A stretch of DNA of 64,000 bases, taken from contig NC_092651.1 in the NCBI RefSeq assembly GCF_032118995.1, positions 8,388,285 through 8,452,284 of the forward strand. Reading direction: 5' to 3'. Under the pieces are notes generated by a model. The model had not been told where the DNA came from. It made no database searches and saw nothing but the letters and a program-made list of their open reading frames with translations. Shown here in pieces: positions 17,878-30,620 of this stretch (positions are counted from its first letter, which is position 1; every line of letters starts with the position of its first letter). The stretch comes from Asterias amurensis. Its lineage: Eukaryota > Echinodermata > Asteroidea > Forcipulatida > Asteriidae. Made by a program: the position numbers and the translations under genes.

Positions 17878-18370
17878 TAAGGGAATCAATGTGTGATGAA
17901 GAGGTTTTCAACTAGTGGTTTAATCCCCACGAGGCCTGGTTCTTGATAATTTTACCGAGACGAAGTTGAGGTAAATTATAAAGAACCAGGCCTCTAGTTA
18001 AAAACCGATTCAACACACTTTGATTACCATTCATAAATACCGTTTCGGTCAAAAGGTTTTTTTTCTACACAACACCCCTCCAGTTATGAAATGGTAAAGC
18101 CCTCCGCCACCCTCGGGTAAACAACTCCTTATAAGGGAATGCTGTGTGCGTCGCGTGCATCGCGTGATGTGGCACAACCGTTTCAGCCAATGCTCTCCAC
18201 CAATAGGAATGAAGAAACAGTCTTATAAGAACAGGGGCAAGGTCGTGTGTCACGCCCACGAGTTAACACTTTTTGCAGGTCATGAACAAAGGTTTATACA
18301 CACCCACGTGACACGCTCTCCACCAATAGGAATAGCGAAACTGTCTGAGGTATTTATGAATGTTTGTTTT
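17878..18370. mobile_element. Fold-back element (AGAACCAGGCCTC stem)
   Basis: GAGGCCTGGTTCTTGATAAT and ATAAAGAACCAGGCCTC lie about 25 bases apart and form the centre of a long inverted repeat spanning roughly 17885-18050. The remainder runs to CTGTCTGAGGTATTTATGAA at 18340-18360. A shortened reverse-oriented relative lies at 45885-46055. Confidence 0.65.
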
Positions 18371-18735
18371 CATTTGTAGACTGGACGTGAAGAAGAACCC
18401 AAAACTAACCTAAACTGCTACCTAGCTATTTGGCTCAAGATTTGCACGAATTTGCCTGGGAGTGTTTGATCAAGACAGATGTGACATGCTATCAACAAGG
18501 ATGAACAACTTGTACGACATGTGATAATGGAACAGTAAGCTTCCTTTTGAAATTTTTCATGGATTGAGTCAAACTATTAATTTGCATATACCCTATGATG
18601 CCAGGCTATATTGCTCCCTTAACCACAATGGGCCACAAGACTTCCACTTTTCTCTTAGCTACAAGTAAAACCTTGATATTCAGCAACAAGCTCTGACGAG
18701 TCTTCTTCAGCTCAGACAAGGGCAAGCAACAACGA
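18371..18735. other. No gene seen
   Basis: Ordinary mixed sequence up to the first recognisable array-like unit near 18736. Short open frames have no family resemblance. Confidence 0.4.
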
Positions 18736-21700
18736 GGGGGCATCCCGTGGGACCAGTGGGCACAAGGGGACTGCTCTGTCGGCGGTCTAGGCCTTGAGGT
18801 TTCGAACCACCTCAATGCCTGTTAGGGAGGCCGTCTTTAACTAACCCCCATTTACGGTTTTTCCTTCACCACTTTAATGAGCTTATTATCTACAGGTCAA
18901 TTCTCAAAGCCACACTACGTCACACGAATATGCATGAGCTCTACTCAAACAGGCTGGGGCAGTGGCTTCAACAAAAGGACCAATTATCGGCACCTTTCTG
19001 CTGAGATCATTAGAAATTGAGACCCAACACTTTGATTACCCTGCTTTGATATGTCTGCTCGCTTCACCGGACAAGCCCTAATCCGCTGTATACAATAGCC
19101 AAACACCTCCCAAACTTCTCTTGTTGTCCCATTGCTTATTCAGATGTTAATCCCCCTGGCAAGGGAATGGGGTTTTAATGAGCCCTTCGGCCAGAGCATG
19201 ACCTCTTGGGCGCTGTTATATTCATGATTTAAGCAATCCTTTTGTAAGTGTTCACTGAGTTAAAATCTGCCGGGATCCGGCGGTTTACGGCGGAAAATGG
19301 GGGTTAGTTAAAGACGACCTCCCTTAAACACTGATGGGGCACAATGCCCGCCAGCACTCTCCGGCACAGATAACGGCGCAAGCCATCCTGGTTTGTACCA
19401 CAACGCTGTGGTCATGGCGTATGTCAACGACCAGGGCATCCGGCCGATGCCTCTCTTTGGGTTGGATTGTCACAACAGAATGATCCCCAGCCCTCGGTCG
19501 GCCCATTCGCTCTCTCAGTTGAATGACCGGCTCCCGTGTGTGCCTGTCACATAGCAGTTGTGTGGGGCCAGGAACATCTTTTAACCAACCTCAATGCCTG
19601 GAAATGCTGACAGAGCCCAATGCCCTCCAACACTTTTGGGGCACAGGTAATGGGGCAGGTCATCGTGGTCATTTCATAATGCTATGGTCATGGCGTATGT
19701 CACCAGGGGGCATCTGGTCAGACCAGGGGGCACCAGGGGACAACTCTGTAGGTGGTCTACATCCCAAGAGGGGAGAATGTTTCAGTGGATGCCTCTCTCG
19801 GGTTGAACTGTCCTGACCGAATAATCCCCTGGCCCCTGCTGGCCAAGTTGCTCTTTCAGTCGATTGACCGGCTCCCATGTTTGCCTGTGGTAAAGCAGTG
19901 CTATAGGGCCAGGGCAACTTTCAACCTGCCTAAATGCCTGGAAAAGCTGACAGGGCGCAATACCCTCCAGCAGTTTCGGGCACAGATAATGGGGCAATTC
20001 ATCCTGGTAGGCTTCATAACGCTATGGTCATGGCGTATGTCAACCACCAGGGGGCATCTGGTCGGACCAGGGGGCACCAGGGGACCGCTCTGTCGATGGC
20101 CTACATCCCAAAAAGGGGAGAATGTTGCGGCCGAAGCCTCTCTTGGGTTGGATTGTCACGACAGAATGGTCCCCCTCTTTCAGTCGACAACTGGCTCCCG
20201 TGTTGCCTGTCACATAGCAATGGTGTCGGGCCAGGAACATCTTTCAACCCACCTCAATGCCTTGAAAAGCTGACAGGGCGCAATACCCTCCAGCACTTTC
20301 AGGCACAGATAATGGGGCAAGTCATCCTGGTATGTTTCATTACGCTATGGTCATGGCCACCAGGGGCATCCAGTCGGACCATGGGGTACAAGGGAACCGC
20401 TCTGTGGGCGGTCTACATCCCAAGAGGGGAGAATGTTGCGGCCGATGCCTGTCTTTGGGTCGATTCCCTCCACAAAATGATCCCTGGATAACCCAGTTGC
20501 TCTTTCAGTGGATCAACTGGCTCCATGGTCATGGCGTATTTCACCACCTGGGGGCATCCGGTCAGACCAGGGGGTACCAGGGGAACCACTCTGTCGGTGG
20601 TCTACATCCCAAAAGGGGAGAATGTTGCTGCCAATGCCTCTCTTGGGGTTGGATTTTCACTACAGTATGGTCCTACGCCCCTGACCCCGGGTGGCCAAGT
20701 CGACCTTTCAGTCGACGACTGGCTCCTATGTTTGCCTGTCACATATAGCAGTAGTGTGGGGCCAGGAACACCTCTAAACCCAACCTCATTGCCTGGAAAT
20801 GCTGACAGGGCGCAATGCCCTCCATCACTTTGGGGCACAGATAATGGGGCAAGCCATCCTCGAATGTTTCAACAACGCTATGGTCATGGTGTATGTCAAC
20901 CACCAGGGAGCATCCGGTTGGACCAGGGGGCACAAGGGGACAACTCTGTCGGCGGTCTACATCCCAAGAGGGGAGAATGTTGCGGCTGATGCCTCTTGGG
21001 GTTGGATTGTCACAACAGAATGGTCCCCTGCCTGTCCGCCCAGTCGCTCTTTCAGTTGATCGATCGGCTCCCATGTTTGCTTGTCACACAGCAGTTGTGT
21101 GTACCAAGAACATCCTTTAACCCACCTCAATGCCTTGAACTGCTTACAGGGCGCAATGCCCTCCAACACTTTGGGGCACAGATAATGGGGCAAGTCATCC
21201 TGTTACGTTTCATAATGCTATGGTCATGGCGTATGTCAACGACTAGGGGGCATCCGGTTGGACCAGGGGGCACCAGGGGACTGCTCCGTCGGTGGCCTAC
21301 ATCCCAAAAGGGGAGAATGTTGCAGCCGATGCCTCTCGTTGGGTTTGATTGTCCACGACAGAATGGTCCCCCGCCCCTGACTCCGTGTGGCCAAGTGGCT
21401 CTTTCAGTCGACAAATGGCTCCCATGTTTGCTTGTCACACAGCAGTTGTGTGTGCCAGGAACATCTTTCAACCCACCTCAATGCCTGGAAATGTTGACAG
21501 GGCGCAATGCCCTCCATCACTTTCGGGCACAGGTATGGGGCAGGTCATCCTGGTCATTTCATAATGCTATGGTCATTGTCATATGTCAACCACCAGGGGG
21601 CATGTCCGATCGGACCACGCGGCACCAGAGGACTGCTCTGTTGGTGGTCTACATCCCAAGAGGGGAGAATGTTGCGGTCGATGCCTCTCTTGGGATTGGA

Positions 21701-24260
21701 TTGTCACAAGGAATGGTCCCCTGCCCCCCGTCGGCCCAGTCGCTCTTTCAGTCAATCGATCGGCTCCCATGTTTGCCTGTCACATGGCAGTTGTGTGGGG
21801 CCAGGAACGTCTTTTAACCCACCCCAATGCATTGAAATGCTAACAGGGCGCAATGCCCTCCAACACTTTCGGGCACAGATAATGGGGCAAGTCATCCTGG
21901 TACGTTTCATAACGCTATGGTCATGGCGTATGTCAACCACCAGGGAGCATCCAGTTGGACCAGGGGGCACAAGCGGACCGCTCTATCAGTGGTCTACATC
22001 CCAAAAGGGGAGAATGTTGCGGCCGATGCCTCTCTTTGGGTTTGATTGTCATGACAGAATGGTCCCTCGCCCCTGACCCGGGTGGCAAAGTGGCTCAGTT
22101 TTACGAATGGCTGCCGTGTTTGCCTGTTACATAGCAGTAGTGTGGGGCCAGGAACATCTTTCAACCCACCTCAATGCCTGGAAATGCTGACAGGGCGCAA
22201 TGCCCTCCATCACTTAAACGGAGCAAGCCATCCTGGTATGTTCCAACAATGCTATGGTCATGGCGTATGTCAACCACCAGGGGGCATCCGGTTGGACCAA
22301 GGGGCACAAGGGGATCGCTCTGTCGGCGGTCTACATCCCAAAAGGGAAGAATGTTGCGGCCGATGCCTCTTGGGGTTGGATTGTCAACAGAATGGTCCCC
22401 TGCTTTCGGTCAGCCCACTCGCTCTTTCAGTCGATTGATTGGCTCCCATGTTTGCCTGTCACATAACAGTGGTATGGGGCCAAGAACATCTTTCAACACA
22501 CCTCAATGCCTGGAAAAACTGACAGGGCGCAGTACCCTCCAAAATGTTGCGATTGATGCCTTACTTGGGGTGGGGTGTTCCTGACAAAATGGTACCCTGC
22601 CCCCGGCTGGCCCAGTTGCTCTTTCAGTCAGATGACCAGCTCCAGTGTTTGCCTGTCACATAGCAATGCTGTGGGGGCAGGAACATCTTTCAACGCAAGA
22701 AAATGCCTGAAGATGCTGACGGGGCGCACTGCCTCAAACACTTCTGGACGCAGATAACGAGGCAAGTCATACTGGTATGTTCAAACAATCTATGGTCATG
22801 CCGTATGTCAACCACCAGGGGGTGTCCCGTCGGACCATGGGGCACCAGAGGACCGTTTTGTCGGCGCTTACATCCCAAGAAAGGAAAATGTTGCGGCCAA
22901 AGTCCTATCTAGGGGTTTGATTGTCCGGACATAATTCTCCCCTGCCCCCTGGTGGCCCAGTCGCTCCTTCAGTTGCTCTTTCAATTGATTGACCAACTCC
23001 CATGTTTTCCTGTCAAATAGCCGGGGTTTGGAGCCAGAAACACCTTTCAACCCACCTCAATGCTTGGAAATGCTGATTAGCTGCAATCCCCTCCAGCACT
23101 TTCGGGTGCAGATAACGGGAAAGCCATTCTGGCATATTTCAACAACGCTATGGTCATGGCATATATGTCAACCACCAGAGGGCGTCCGGTCGGACCAGGG
23201 GGCACCAGGGGACCGCTCAGTCGACAGTCTACATCCCGAAAAAGGATAATGTTGCGGTTGAAGCCCTCTCTCAGGGTCGGATTGTCACAACAGAATTGTC
23301 CCCTGCCCCTGGGTCTTTCAGTCAATTGACCGGCTTCCATGTTTGCCTGTCAGAAAGAAGGGGTGTGTGGCCATGAACACCTTTCATCCCACCTCAATGC
23401 CTGGGAATGCTGATGGGCCGCAGTGCCCTCCAGCACTTTTGGGCATGGCACAGATAACATGGCAAGCCATCCTGGTATGTTCCGACCACGCTTTGGTCAT
23501 GGTGTATGCCGACCACCAGGGCCAGTGGGGCACCAGGGCTTTTCCCAAGAAGGGAGAAAGTTGCGGCCGAATCTCTTTCTTTGGGTTGGATTGTCGGGGA
23601 TTGTCCCAACAGAATTGTCCCCTGCCCCAGGATGGCCCAGTTTGCCTTTCACAAAGCAGCGGAGTGGGGCCTTGCACACCTTTCAACCCACCTCAATGCC
23701 TGGGAATGCTGACGGGTCGCAATGCCCTTCAGCACTTTTGGGCGCAGATAACAGGGCAAGCCATCCTGGTATGTTCCGACAAAGCTATGGTCATGGCGTA
23801 CCAGGGGGCACCACATCGGACCAGGGGGGCACTGGGGACCGCTCTGTCGGCAGTGTACATCCTAAGAAGGGAGAACGCTGTGGCCGCACACCTCTCTACG
23901 GGTTAGACTGTCCCGACAGAATTGTCCTCTGCCCCAGGGTGGCCTAGTCGCTTTTTCAGTTGATCAACTGCCTCCCATGTTTGCCTCTGCTGTACAGCAA
24001 TCAGCTGCCAATCTACTGTGCCAGGGGCAACGCACTGTCCTTGCACTGGGTTGGGCTGCTGTCCCATCCTCCTCATTCCATGGGTGTCGACCAAGATCGA
24101 GCAGGGTTGTCCTGATTGCCCTGTTCTGGTCACGACAGCAACTTATTGTAGGGGGATGTTTATTACCTATCCCCCTGTATGCAAGTTGGTCACATCATCC
24201 GTTAACTATGCAAAACTCACTTCGAACTGCTGAGCAGCGCCACATTGCTGAACTTTTTTA
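18736..24260 (+). repeat. Tandem array of a DIRS-like retrotransposon RNase H segment, about 14 units
   Basis: Successive units carry CTCAATGCCTGGAAATGCTG, ATGGTCATGGCGTATGTCAA, CTCTGTCGGCGGTCTACATC and GGGGAGAATGTTGCGGCC. Anchors lie near 19411, 19687, 20027, 20350, 20528, 20883, 21223, 21572, 21920, 22257, 22795, 23153, 23496 and 23790, mostly about 340 bp apart. Translated pieces read NALQHF, VMAYVNHQG, ALSVVYIPRGENVAADAS, the pattern of a DIRS-type RNase H. Compared with the relative at 27.5 kb, the units lack about 36 bp coding LCALAWDLILWC. After the last unit the array runs into the normal downstream part of the element (VDQDRAG-like, to about 24130). Every frame is broken. Confidence 0.85.
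18825..19323. mobile_element. PIF/Harbinger-like MITE inserted in the RNase H array
   Basis: GGGAGGCCGTCTTTAACTAA at the left and TTAGTTAAAGACGACCTCCC at the right are terminal inverted repeats of about 30 bp. The element is 499 bp and flanked by TTA (18822-18824 and 19324-19326). Three-base TTA/TAA duplications with G-rich ends are typical of PIF/Harbinger. No transposase. Removing it rejoins CAATGCCTG with the AATGCTGA-like continuation seen in other array units. Confidence 0.78.
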
Positions 24261-24408
24261 AGGGCTCATAGAAAAGAGGACATTGTGGGCCCTATTGTAT
24301 GTAAAAGTCTTAGCAATATTGCCTGGCGGCATAGGGATTATGAACATTAGTAGTTCAACTCTACCATTAAGTATTCAATCATAGATCCATCCACACTACT
24401 GTGGGGAT

Positions 24409-24767
24409 TTAAATGCACTGGACACCATTAGTAATGCCAAAAAGCAGTATTCCCATTTTGTGTGTTCCAAAAATATGCATTAAATGACAAATCTGTGAAA
24501 ATTTGGATATCACAATAATAAAAGAATTATACAAGAACAAATTTATTTATTGCACAAATTTGTGTGCTTTCAGACACATTAAAAGGCTTCAGGCCTGAAG
24601 TCTTTTACTGTTTGAGCTAGAAATTAACTTTTTTTAGAAAGCTAGGTAAGAGGGAGAGGTTTCTCACAATATTTTGTAACATCAACAGCTCTCTATTGCT
24701 CGTAACAGTTAAGTTTTTATGCTCACAATTTGTTCGAGTAATTACCAATAGTGTCCAGTGAATTTAA
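24409..24767 (-). mobile_element. TTAA-flanked MITE, family B
   Basis: TTAAATGCACTGGACACCAT and AATAGTGTCCAGTGAATTTAA are inverted ends with TTAA at both borders. Internally CTTCAGGCCTGAAGTCTTTT is a palindrome at the same position as in the other family B copies. Confidence 0.8.
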
Positions 24768-24847
24768 ACTAGTAGTGTAAGCAAGCATTGGTATGAAACC
24801 ATCTAGGATAGTGATGTTATCTAATAATTTGTATAGTGTGCATTGTT

Positions 24848-25217
24848 TTAAGGCACTGGACATGTTCAGTAATTGTTAAAGACCGATATTGTCACTTGGT
24901 GAGTCCCAACATAAAGTAACAAACCTGTAAAAAAAATTTCACTTTTGATCATCAAATTCGCAAGAGAATACTGAAAATAAAAACACCCTTGTTGCATCAT
25001 TTCGTGTGCACTTTTAGATAAATAATAAAAGGGCTTCAGCTGAATTCTTTTATTATTTGAGTGCAAAATTATATCTTATCTCAAGAACTACGTTATTCGA
25101 AGAGAGCGGTACACTCTCAATATTTTTTTCTACCATCAACAGCTCTCCATCGCTCTAAGTAAGTTTTTATTGTAACAATTATTTTGAGTAATTACCAATA
25201 GTGTCCAGTGCCTTTAA
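24848..25217 (-). mobile_element. TTAA-flanked MITE, family B
   Basis: TTAAGGCACTGGACATG and AATAGTGTCCAGTGCCTTTAA bracket 370 bp with TTAA borders. It lies 80 bp from the previous copy in the same orientation. Confidence 0.82.
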
Positions 25218-26210
25218 AGCTGAATATTAAACATGTAAATTACTTTGTTGTCATTCTAATTGAACCCATGGATGTTTTGGTGGTACTAAGTCCTTTCGTC
25301 CAGTTGTATTAAGGCCACTTTGGGTTTTTTGTTGTAAAACGATTTCATGTCTTCGTTCGACTTTTCCAACACCTTCTAGTCAATGTTTTCTAAGAACCAG
25401 GTGTTAAAAGTTTTTAGGAGATGTTTTCGTTCTACTTTAAGAACACGCTCCAAGTTGTGAAAGAATTTTCGACAATTGGGATGTAGTCACATTCTCCTTA
25501 AAAATGCAGCTGTTATTGTCATGCAAGTTTGTCGCTTTCTCTGTCAAAAATGAGTTTGTTTTCATGTCATTATGTCATCCCTCTTCTGCTTGGTAGTTTT
25601 CTTTGGACTAAGTCATATTCCTGTAATGCATGTTTACGCAGGTCTGCTCGTTATCTTGGAACAACTCTGCATGCTCTTGAAATACTTGGTGATAAGTTGC
25701 AGTCTCTTCCAATGTAGCTTTGTTTTTCATGGAGCTTCGTCAGCATTTTCTTCCAATCTTTGGATCTTTTCTGGGGTCATTTAATGCAGATGTTTTTTTA
25801 GGATTAAGTTGCATCCTCAGCGATTTGTTGTGACCAAGTCATAATCACTCTCAACTTTACTGAATGTGTCATGTGCATCATCTTCCACAAACCCTTTTGA
25901 CATTTTGTTTGGACTAAATTGTGTTCTTCAAAAATTTCACTTATGTTTCCTGCGACTTTGTGGTCAATTTTTAGCACTTCTGATAATATCTAGGGACTAC
26001 ATCTTATTGTTCTTCAATGAAGATGATTTGTTAGGATTAAGTTGTAGTCTCTATCACCGAAGCTCAGGTTTTCATGTGTTTATATCATCAACAACCTTTG
26101 GATGTTTTCATTGGAGTTGTAACCTACTTCAGTGTAGCTGATGGTTTTTCATGCAATCGTCATTCTCCTCGAGCCCTTTGAAAGCTTGGGACTAAATCTA
26201 AATCTCCTTC
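25218..26210 (+). repeat. Degenerate 100-130 bp tandem repeat
   Basis: Variants of GATGTTTT..TTGGGACTAAGT, TTGTAGTCTC and CTTCAATGTAGCTGATG recur roughly every 100-130 bases. The same words return at 29.8-34.1 kb, so the DIRS fossil and the 66-bp satellite in between divide one older array. Confidence 0.6.
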
Positions 26211-26680
26211 AATTCTGGTGATGTTTCCAGAGGCCGAGGCCGTTGGTCATTGGGAGTGTTAAGTTCCGAGGCCCCGCTGTCTTCGTTGGGTTTTGCTCGT
26301 GGTTCGGCCATCCCTGTCACACAGATGACATCAGGGCCATTCTCAGTAACCTCTTGTGGATGCTCTGAAAAAAGCCCTGCCATTTTTGCTGTTCTGCTAT
26401 GAGCTCAAGCGAGCCCTCTGACACGTACACCATGGCAAGCGCCACAGGGGAGGTGACCTGATCTCTAGAGAGGTTTTTTTAAAGGCTTTTCACACTCAAG
26501 GTCTCCCTTTTGGGGCGTTGTGAGGATACAGTAGCCAGGGTACATACGACTCAGCCTCCTTAGGCACTGTTGAGTGACACAGTATTAGTGGGGTCTATCG
26601 CACATTGCTAGCTGTGCTCCGGAGCCCCCTCAAGGCTTGCAGCCCCTGCTGCCACAAGTCTTTAAGCCAGGGCCTATTGG
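26211..26680. other. No gene supported
   Basis: More GC-rich than its surroundings and adjoining the retroelement fossil, so it may be its 5' part. I recognise no protein motif on either strand. Confidence 0.35.
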
Positions 26681-26980
26681 CTATCGGCCAACGAACTACA
26701 GCCAGTGGGCCTGCACATGTCGGCTTCCTTTGAGTTGAAGGACGAGTCACTGGGGCACCACGAGAATGTTTTTTTTTGCCATTGGGGTATGGTTTTCATT
26801 TCCATGAGGCATCTCGTCCCCCTGATTTGGTCATCTCCGCCAAGGAGGAGGACAAGTTGGCCAGCAGTGTCCAAAGACTGTGAGACCGAGCCTGGTCCAT
26901 AAAGACATAAAGGGTTCTGTCTTCCGTCTGCCCTACGGTGACAGTCCTGACCCTTGAATCACAATAAATTGCAGGTGTGT

Positions 26981-28005
26981 GGTCCCAAACATTGATTGTC
27001 CCACATCAATGCCCAGGAAATGTTGTCTCAAACTTCCAGACAGACATCAGTGGACGTGCGTACCTGGTGAGACGCAACAATGCCACTGCGGTGGCTTACA
27101 TAATTCAACAGGGGGGCACAATAGTCTGAGGCTGGTTGTGTGCCCTAGCATGGGATCTCGTCCACTGGTGCTTACAGCATGGGACAGAACTGATGCCAAT
27201 CCACATTTCGGGCGAAGGAAACTTCATAGGCGACACTCGCTCCAGAGGCTGGATCACCCCTTGTTTGATGGTAGAAACCAACCTTACACAGGGTCGAGTG
27301 TTCCAACCGCTCTGGTGGTCCTTGATCAATGTCACCAATATGTCTCTATATTGTTTGGGGAACTAAATCCTTCACCCTCACCAGATAGCAGGGTTGGAGC
27401 CTGAAACACCTTTTAATCCACATCAACGTCCTGTAATGCCCTCAAGCACTTCTGGGCGCAGATAACGGGGCACACAGTCCTGGTACGTTCTGACAACGCT
27501 ACGGTCATGGCGTATGTCAACTACCAGGGGGGCACCTGGTCGACTTGGCTGTGTGCATTGGCTTGGGACCTAATACTCTGGTGCATACAGCAGGGGACCG
27601 CTCTGTCAGTGGTCTACATCCCGGGAAGGGAGAATGTTACGGCCAACACCCTCTCTCAGGGTTGGATTGTCCTGACAGAGTGGTCCCTCCGCTCCCAGGT
27701 GGCCCAGTTGCTCTTTTATTGGTTGACTGGCCCCCATGTTGACTTGTTTGCCTCTTGGATTAACAATCAGCTGCCAATCTGCTGTGCACTAAGATGGGCT
27801 GCTTGCGTATGCTTTCCGCCCATCTCCCTCATTCCCTGAGTGCTGATCAAGATCGAGCAGAATCACTACAGGGTTCTCCTGATCGCCCTATTTTGACCAT
27901 GACAGTCCTGGTTCCCTCGACTGGTCAGGCTCTTGGTGCACAGGCCAGTGTTCCTCCCACAATGACCAGACATCCTGTACCAGCCTGGATCAAGAGTGAA
28001 CAGCC
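26981..28005 (+). pseudogene. DIRS-like retrotransposon fossil: two RNase H segments plus C-terminal motif
   Basis: The first segment (about 27000-27290) reads, across frame breaks, RRNNATAVAYI.QQGG then LCALAWDLVHWCLQHGTELM and IHISGEGN. The second (about 27415-27900) reads SDNATVMAYVNYQGG, LCALAWDLILWCIQQGTALS, VVYIPGRENV, TEWSL, PHVDLFASWINNQLP, FPPISLIP and, past stops, VLIKIEQ. The order RNase H, VDLFAS, PPISLIP is characteristic of DIRS-type elements. The second segment keeps an RNase H Asp in SDNAT, but ADTLS has become ANTLS. Inactive, yet it preserves the segment missing from the 19-24 kb array. Confidence 0.83.
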
Positions 28006-28014
28006 GCACAGATT

Positions 28015-29825
28015 TGTCTTATAGATGATGAGTGTCTCTCTCAATGCAGGAGAAAGTCTGTATGACGACACAAAGTTTTCTCATACATGTCAAGTCTCTG
28101 TAAACGTTGGAGAAAGTCTGCGAGACGGCACAGATTTATCTTATTGATGTAGAGGGTGTGCTTTTCAACGCTGGAGAAAGTCTGTATGTTGACACAAACA
28201 TTTCCCATTGATGTAAAGTTTGCATCTTCTGTAAACATGGAAGAAAGTCTGTTTGACGGCACATTGATGTTAAGTTTGTGTCTCTGTAAATGCGGGAGAA
28301 CATCGTGTGATGGCACAGAAAGTTGTTATTGATATACCGGATATACAGTTTGTGTCTCTGTTAACGCATGAGAAAGTCTGTGCAACAGTACATTTATTTC
28401 TCTTAGACGTTGAGTTTGCATCTCCCTCTCAAATATGTGTCACTCTCAATGCACGAGAAAGTCCGTATGACAACACAAACTTTTCTCGTTGATGTACAGT
28501 TTGTGTCTCTATTACACAGGAGAAAGCCGGTGCAACAGCATGTTTATTTCTCTTAGATGTTGAGTTTGCATCTCTCTCTCTTGATAGAGTCTGTGACAGC
28601 ACAAATATGTGTCTCTCTCAATGGACGAGAAAGTGTGTATGACGACACAAACTGTTCTCGTTGATGTACAGTTTGTGTCTCTATAACACAGGAGAAAGTC
28701 GGTGCAACAGCACATTTATTTCTCTTAGATGTTGAGTTTGCATCTCTCTCTCTTGGTAGAGTCTGTGATGGCACAGATTTATGTCTCTCCATGCAGGAGA
28801 AAGTCTGTATGACGATACAAACTTTTCTCGTGTGTCAAGTTTGCATCTGTGTAAACGCAGGAAAAAGTCCATTTAACGACACAACTTGTTCTCATCAATG
28901 TTAAGTGTGCATCTCTGTAAAACCTCTGTGTGATGGCACAGATAGTTGTTATGGATGTACAGTTTGTGTCTCTGTTATGCAGGAGAAAGTCTGTGCAACA
29001 GTACATTCTTAGATGTTGTGCAACAGAGTCTGTGACATTACAGATTTTTGTAATTGATGTAAAGTTTGTGTCTCTGTAAAACCAGGAGAAAGTCTGTTTG
29101 ACGGCACCATTTTTTTGACTTATTGATGTACGATTTGTGTCTCTCTCATAGCGAGAGAAAGTCTGTTTGACAGCACAATTGGTTCACATTGATGTAAAGG
29201 CTGCATATCTGTAAATGCAGGAGAACGTCTGTGTGATGGCACAGATATTTCTTATTGATGTCCCGTTTGTGTCTCTATTAGCACAGGAGAAAGTTTGTGT
29301 ATCAGCACATTTATTTCACTTAGATGTTGAGTTTGCATCTCTCCTTATGCAAGAGAGAGTCTGTGACAATACAGATTTTTCTAATTGATGTAGAGTTTGT
29401 GTCTCTCAATGCGGGAGAAAGTCTGTATGACGACACAACTTATTATCATTGATGTAAAGTTTGTGTCTCTGTTAACGCAGGAGAAAGTCTGTAGGACAAC
29501 ACAACTTGTTCTCATTGATGTAAAGTTTGTGTCTCTGTAAACGCAGGAGAAAGTCTGTTTGACAGCACAATTTTTCCTTATTGATGTATGATTTGTGTCT
29601 CTCTCATAGCGAGAGAAAGTCTGTTTGACAGCACAATTAGTTCACATTGATGTAAAGGCTGCATATCTGTAAATGCAGGAGAACGTCTGTGTGATGGCAC
29701 AGATATTTCTTATTAATGTCCCGTTTGTGTCTCTGTTAACACAGGAGAAAGTCTGTGTATCAGCACATTTATTTCACTTAGATGTTGAGTTTGCATCTCT
29801 CCTTATGCAAGAGAGAGTGGGAATT
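28015..29825 (+). repeat. 66-bp satellite, main cluster, about 27 monomers
   Basis: The monomer runs GATGTAAAGTTTGTGTCTCT, GTAAACGCAGGAGAAAGTCT, GTTTGACGGCACAATTTTTC. Periods cluster near 65 bp and many monomers are divisible by three, so short frames persist on both strands. There is a higher-order duplication: 29094-29361 recurs as 29557-29818 with few changes. The array starts directly at the end of the DIRS fossil. Confidence 0.9.
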
Positions 29826-30620
29826 TGCTGGTATATTTTTTTTCATCAGTTTTATATTTAATGAATTTGTTTGGTCATTCTTCAACAATGAGATGTTTTC
29901 TGGAGACTGTGGTCTTTCAGTTCAGATACTTTCTTAGGATTACGTTTTATCCATTACTGCAGCCAAGGTTTTGATGTGACTTTGTTTTCGCCAATCCTTG
30001 GATGTTTTCATAAGACCAAGTTGCAGTCCTAAGTCAATATAGCTGATGGTGTCATTCAAAGCTAATCATCAATATTCCTGAGCCTTTCGGAACTCTTTGG
30101 GGACTATTAAGTCTTATTCTCCTTGAATGTTGCTGATGTTTCTTGCAACTTTGCTGTCATTCTTATTTCACGGTGTGGATGTTTTGGTTGGGACAAAGTG
30201 TTAGTCTCCTTGAATGTTGCTGATGTTTCTTGCAACTGTGTTGTCATTCTTATTTAACGGTTTGGTTGGGACTAAGTGTTAGTCTCCTTCGATGTTACTG
30301 ATGTTTCTTGCAACTGTTTTGCCATTCTTATTTATCGGTTTAGATGTTTTGGTTGGGACAAAGTGTTAGTCTCCTTGAATGTTGCTGATGTTTCTTGCAA
30401 CTTTGCCGTCATTCTTATTAACAGATTTGGATGTTTTGTTGGCACTAAGTGTTGCTGATGGTTCTTGCAAATTTTTTGTCATTGTTATTAAACGGTTTGG
30501 ATGTTTTGTACGAACTAAGTGTTAGTCTCCTCCAATGTTTGTGCGACTTTGATGTGTTTTGTTAGGATTAAGTTGTAGTATCCATAACAGAAATCGTAGT
30601 ATCTAATTTTAAGCAACGAA
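29826..30620 (+). repeat. Tandem repeat of about 105 bp
   Basis: TTGGTTGGGACTAAGTGTTA, TCTCCTTGAATGTTGCTGAT, TTCTTGCAACTTTG and TCATTCTTATTTAACGG recur about six times between 30090 and 30540, with weaker copies outside. Confidence 0.8.

Noticed and set aside
20996..21817. 273-codon + frame in the RNase H array, the longest in that region
   Set aside because: It switches among reading frames of the RNase H parent from unit to unit, so it is not a functional enzyme. Annotated as an array instead.
26198..26383. 61-codon minus frame in a GC-richer patch
   Set aside because: No motif, no splice support, and next to a retroelement fossil; insufficient to call a gene.
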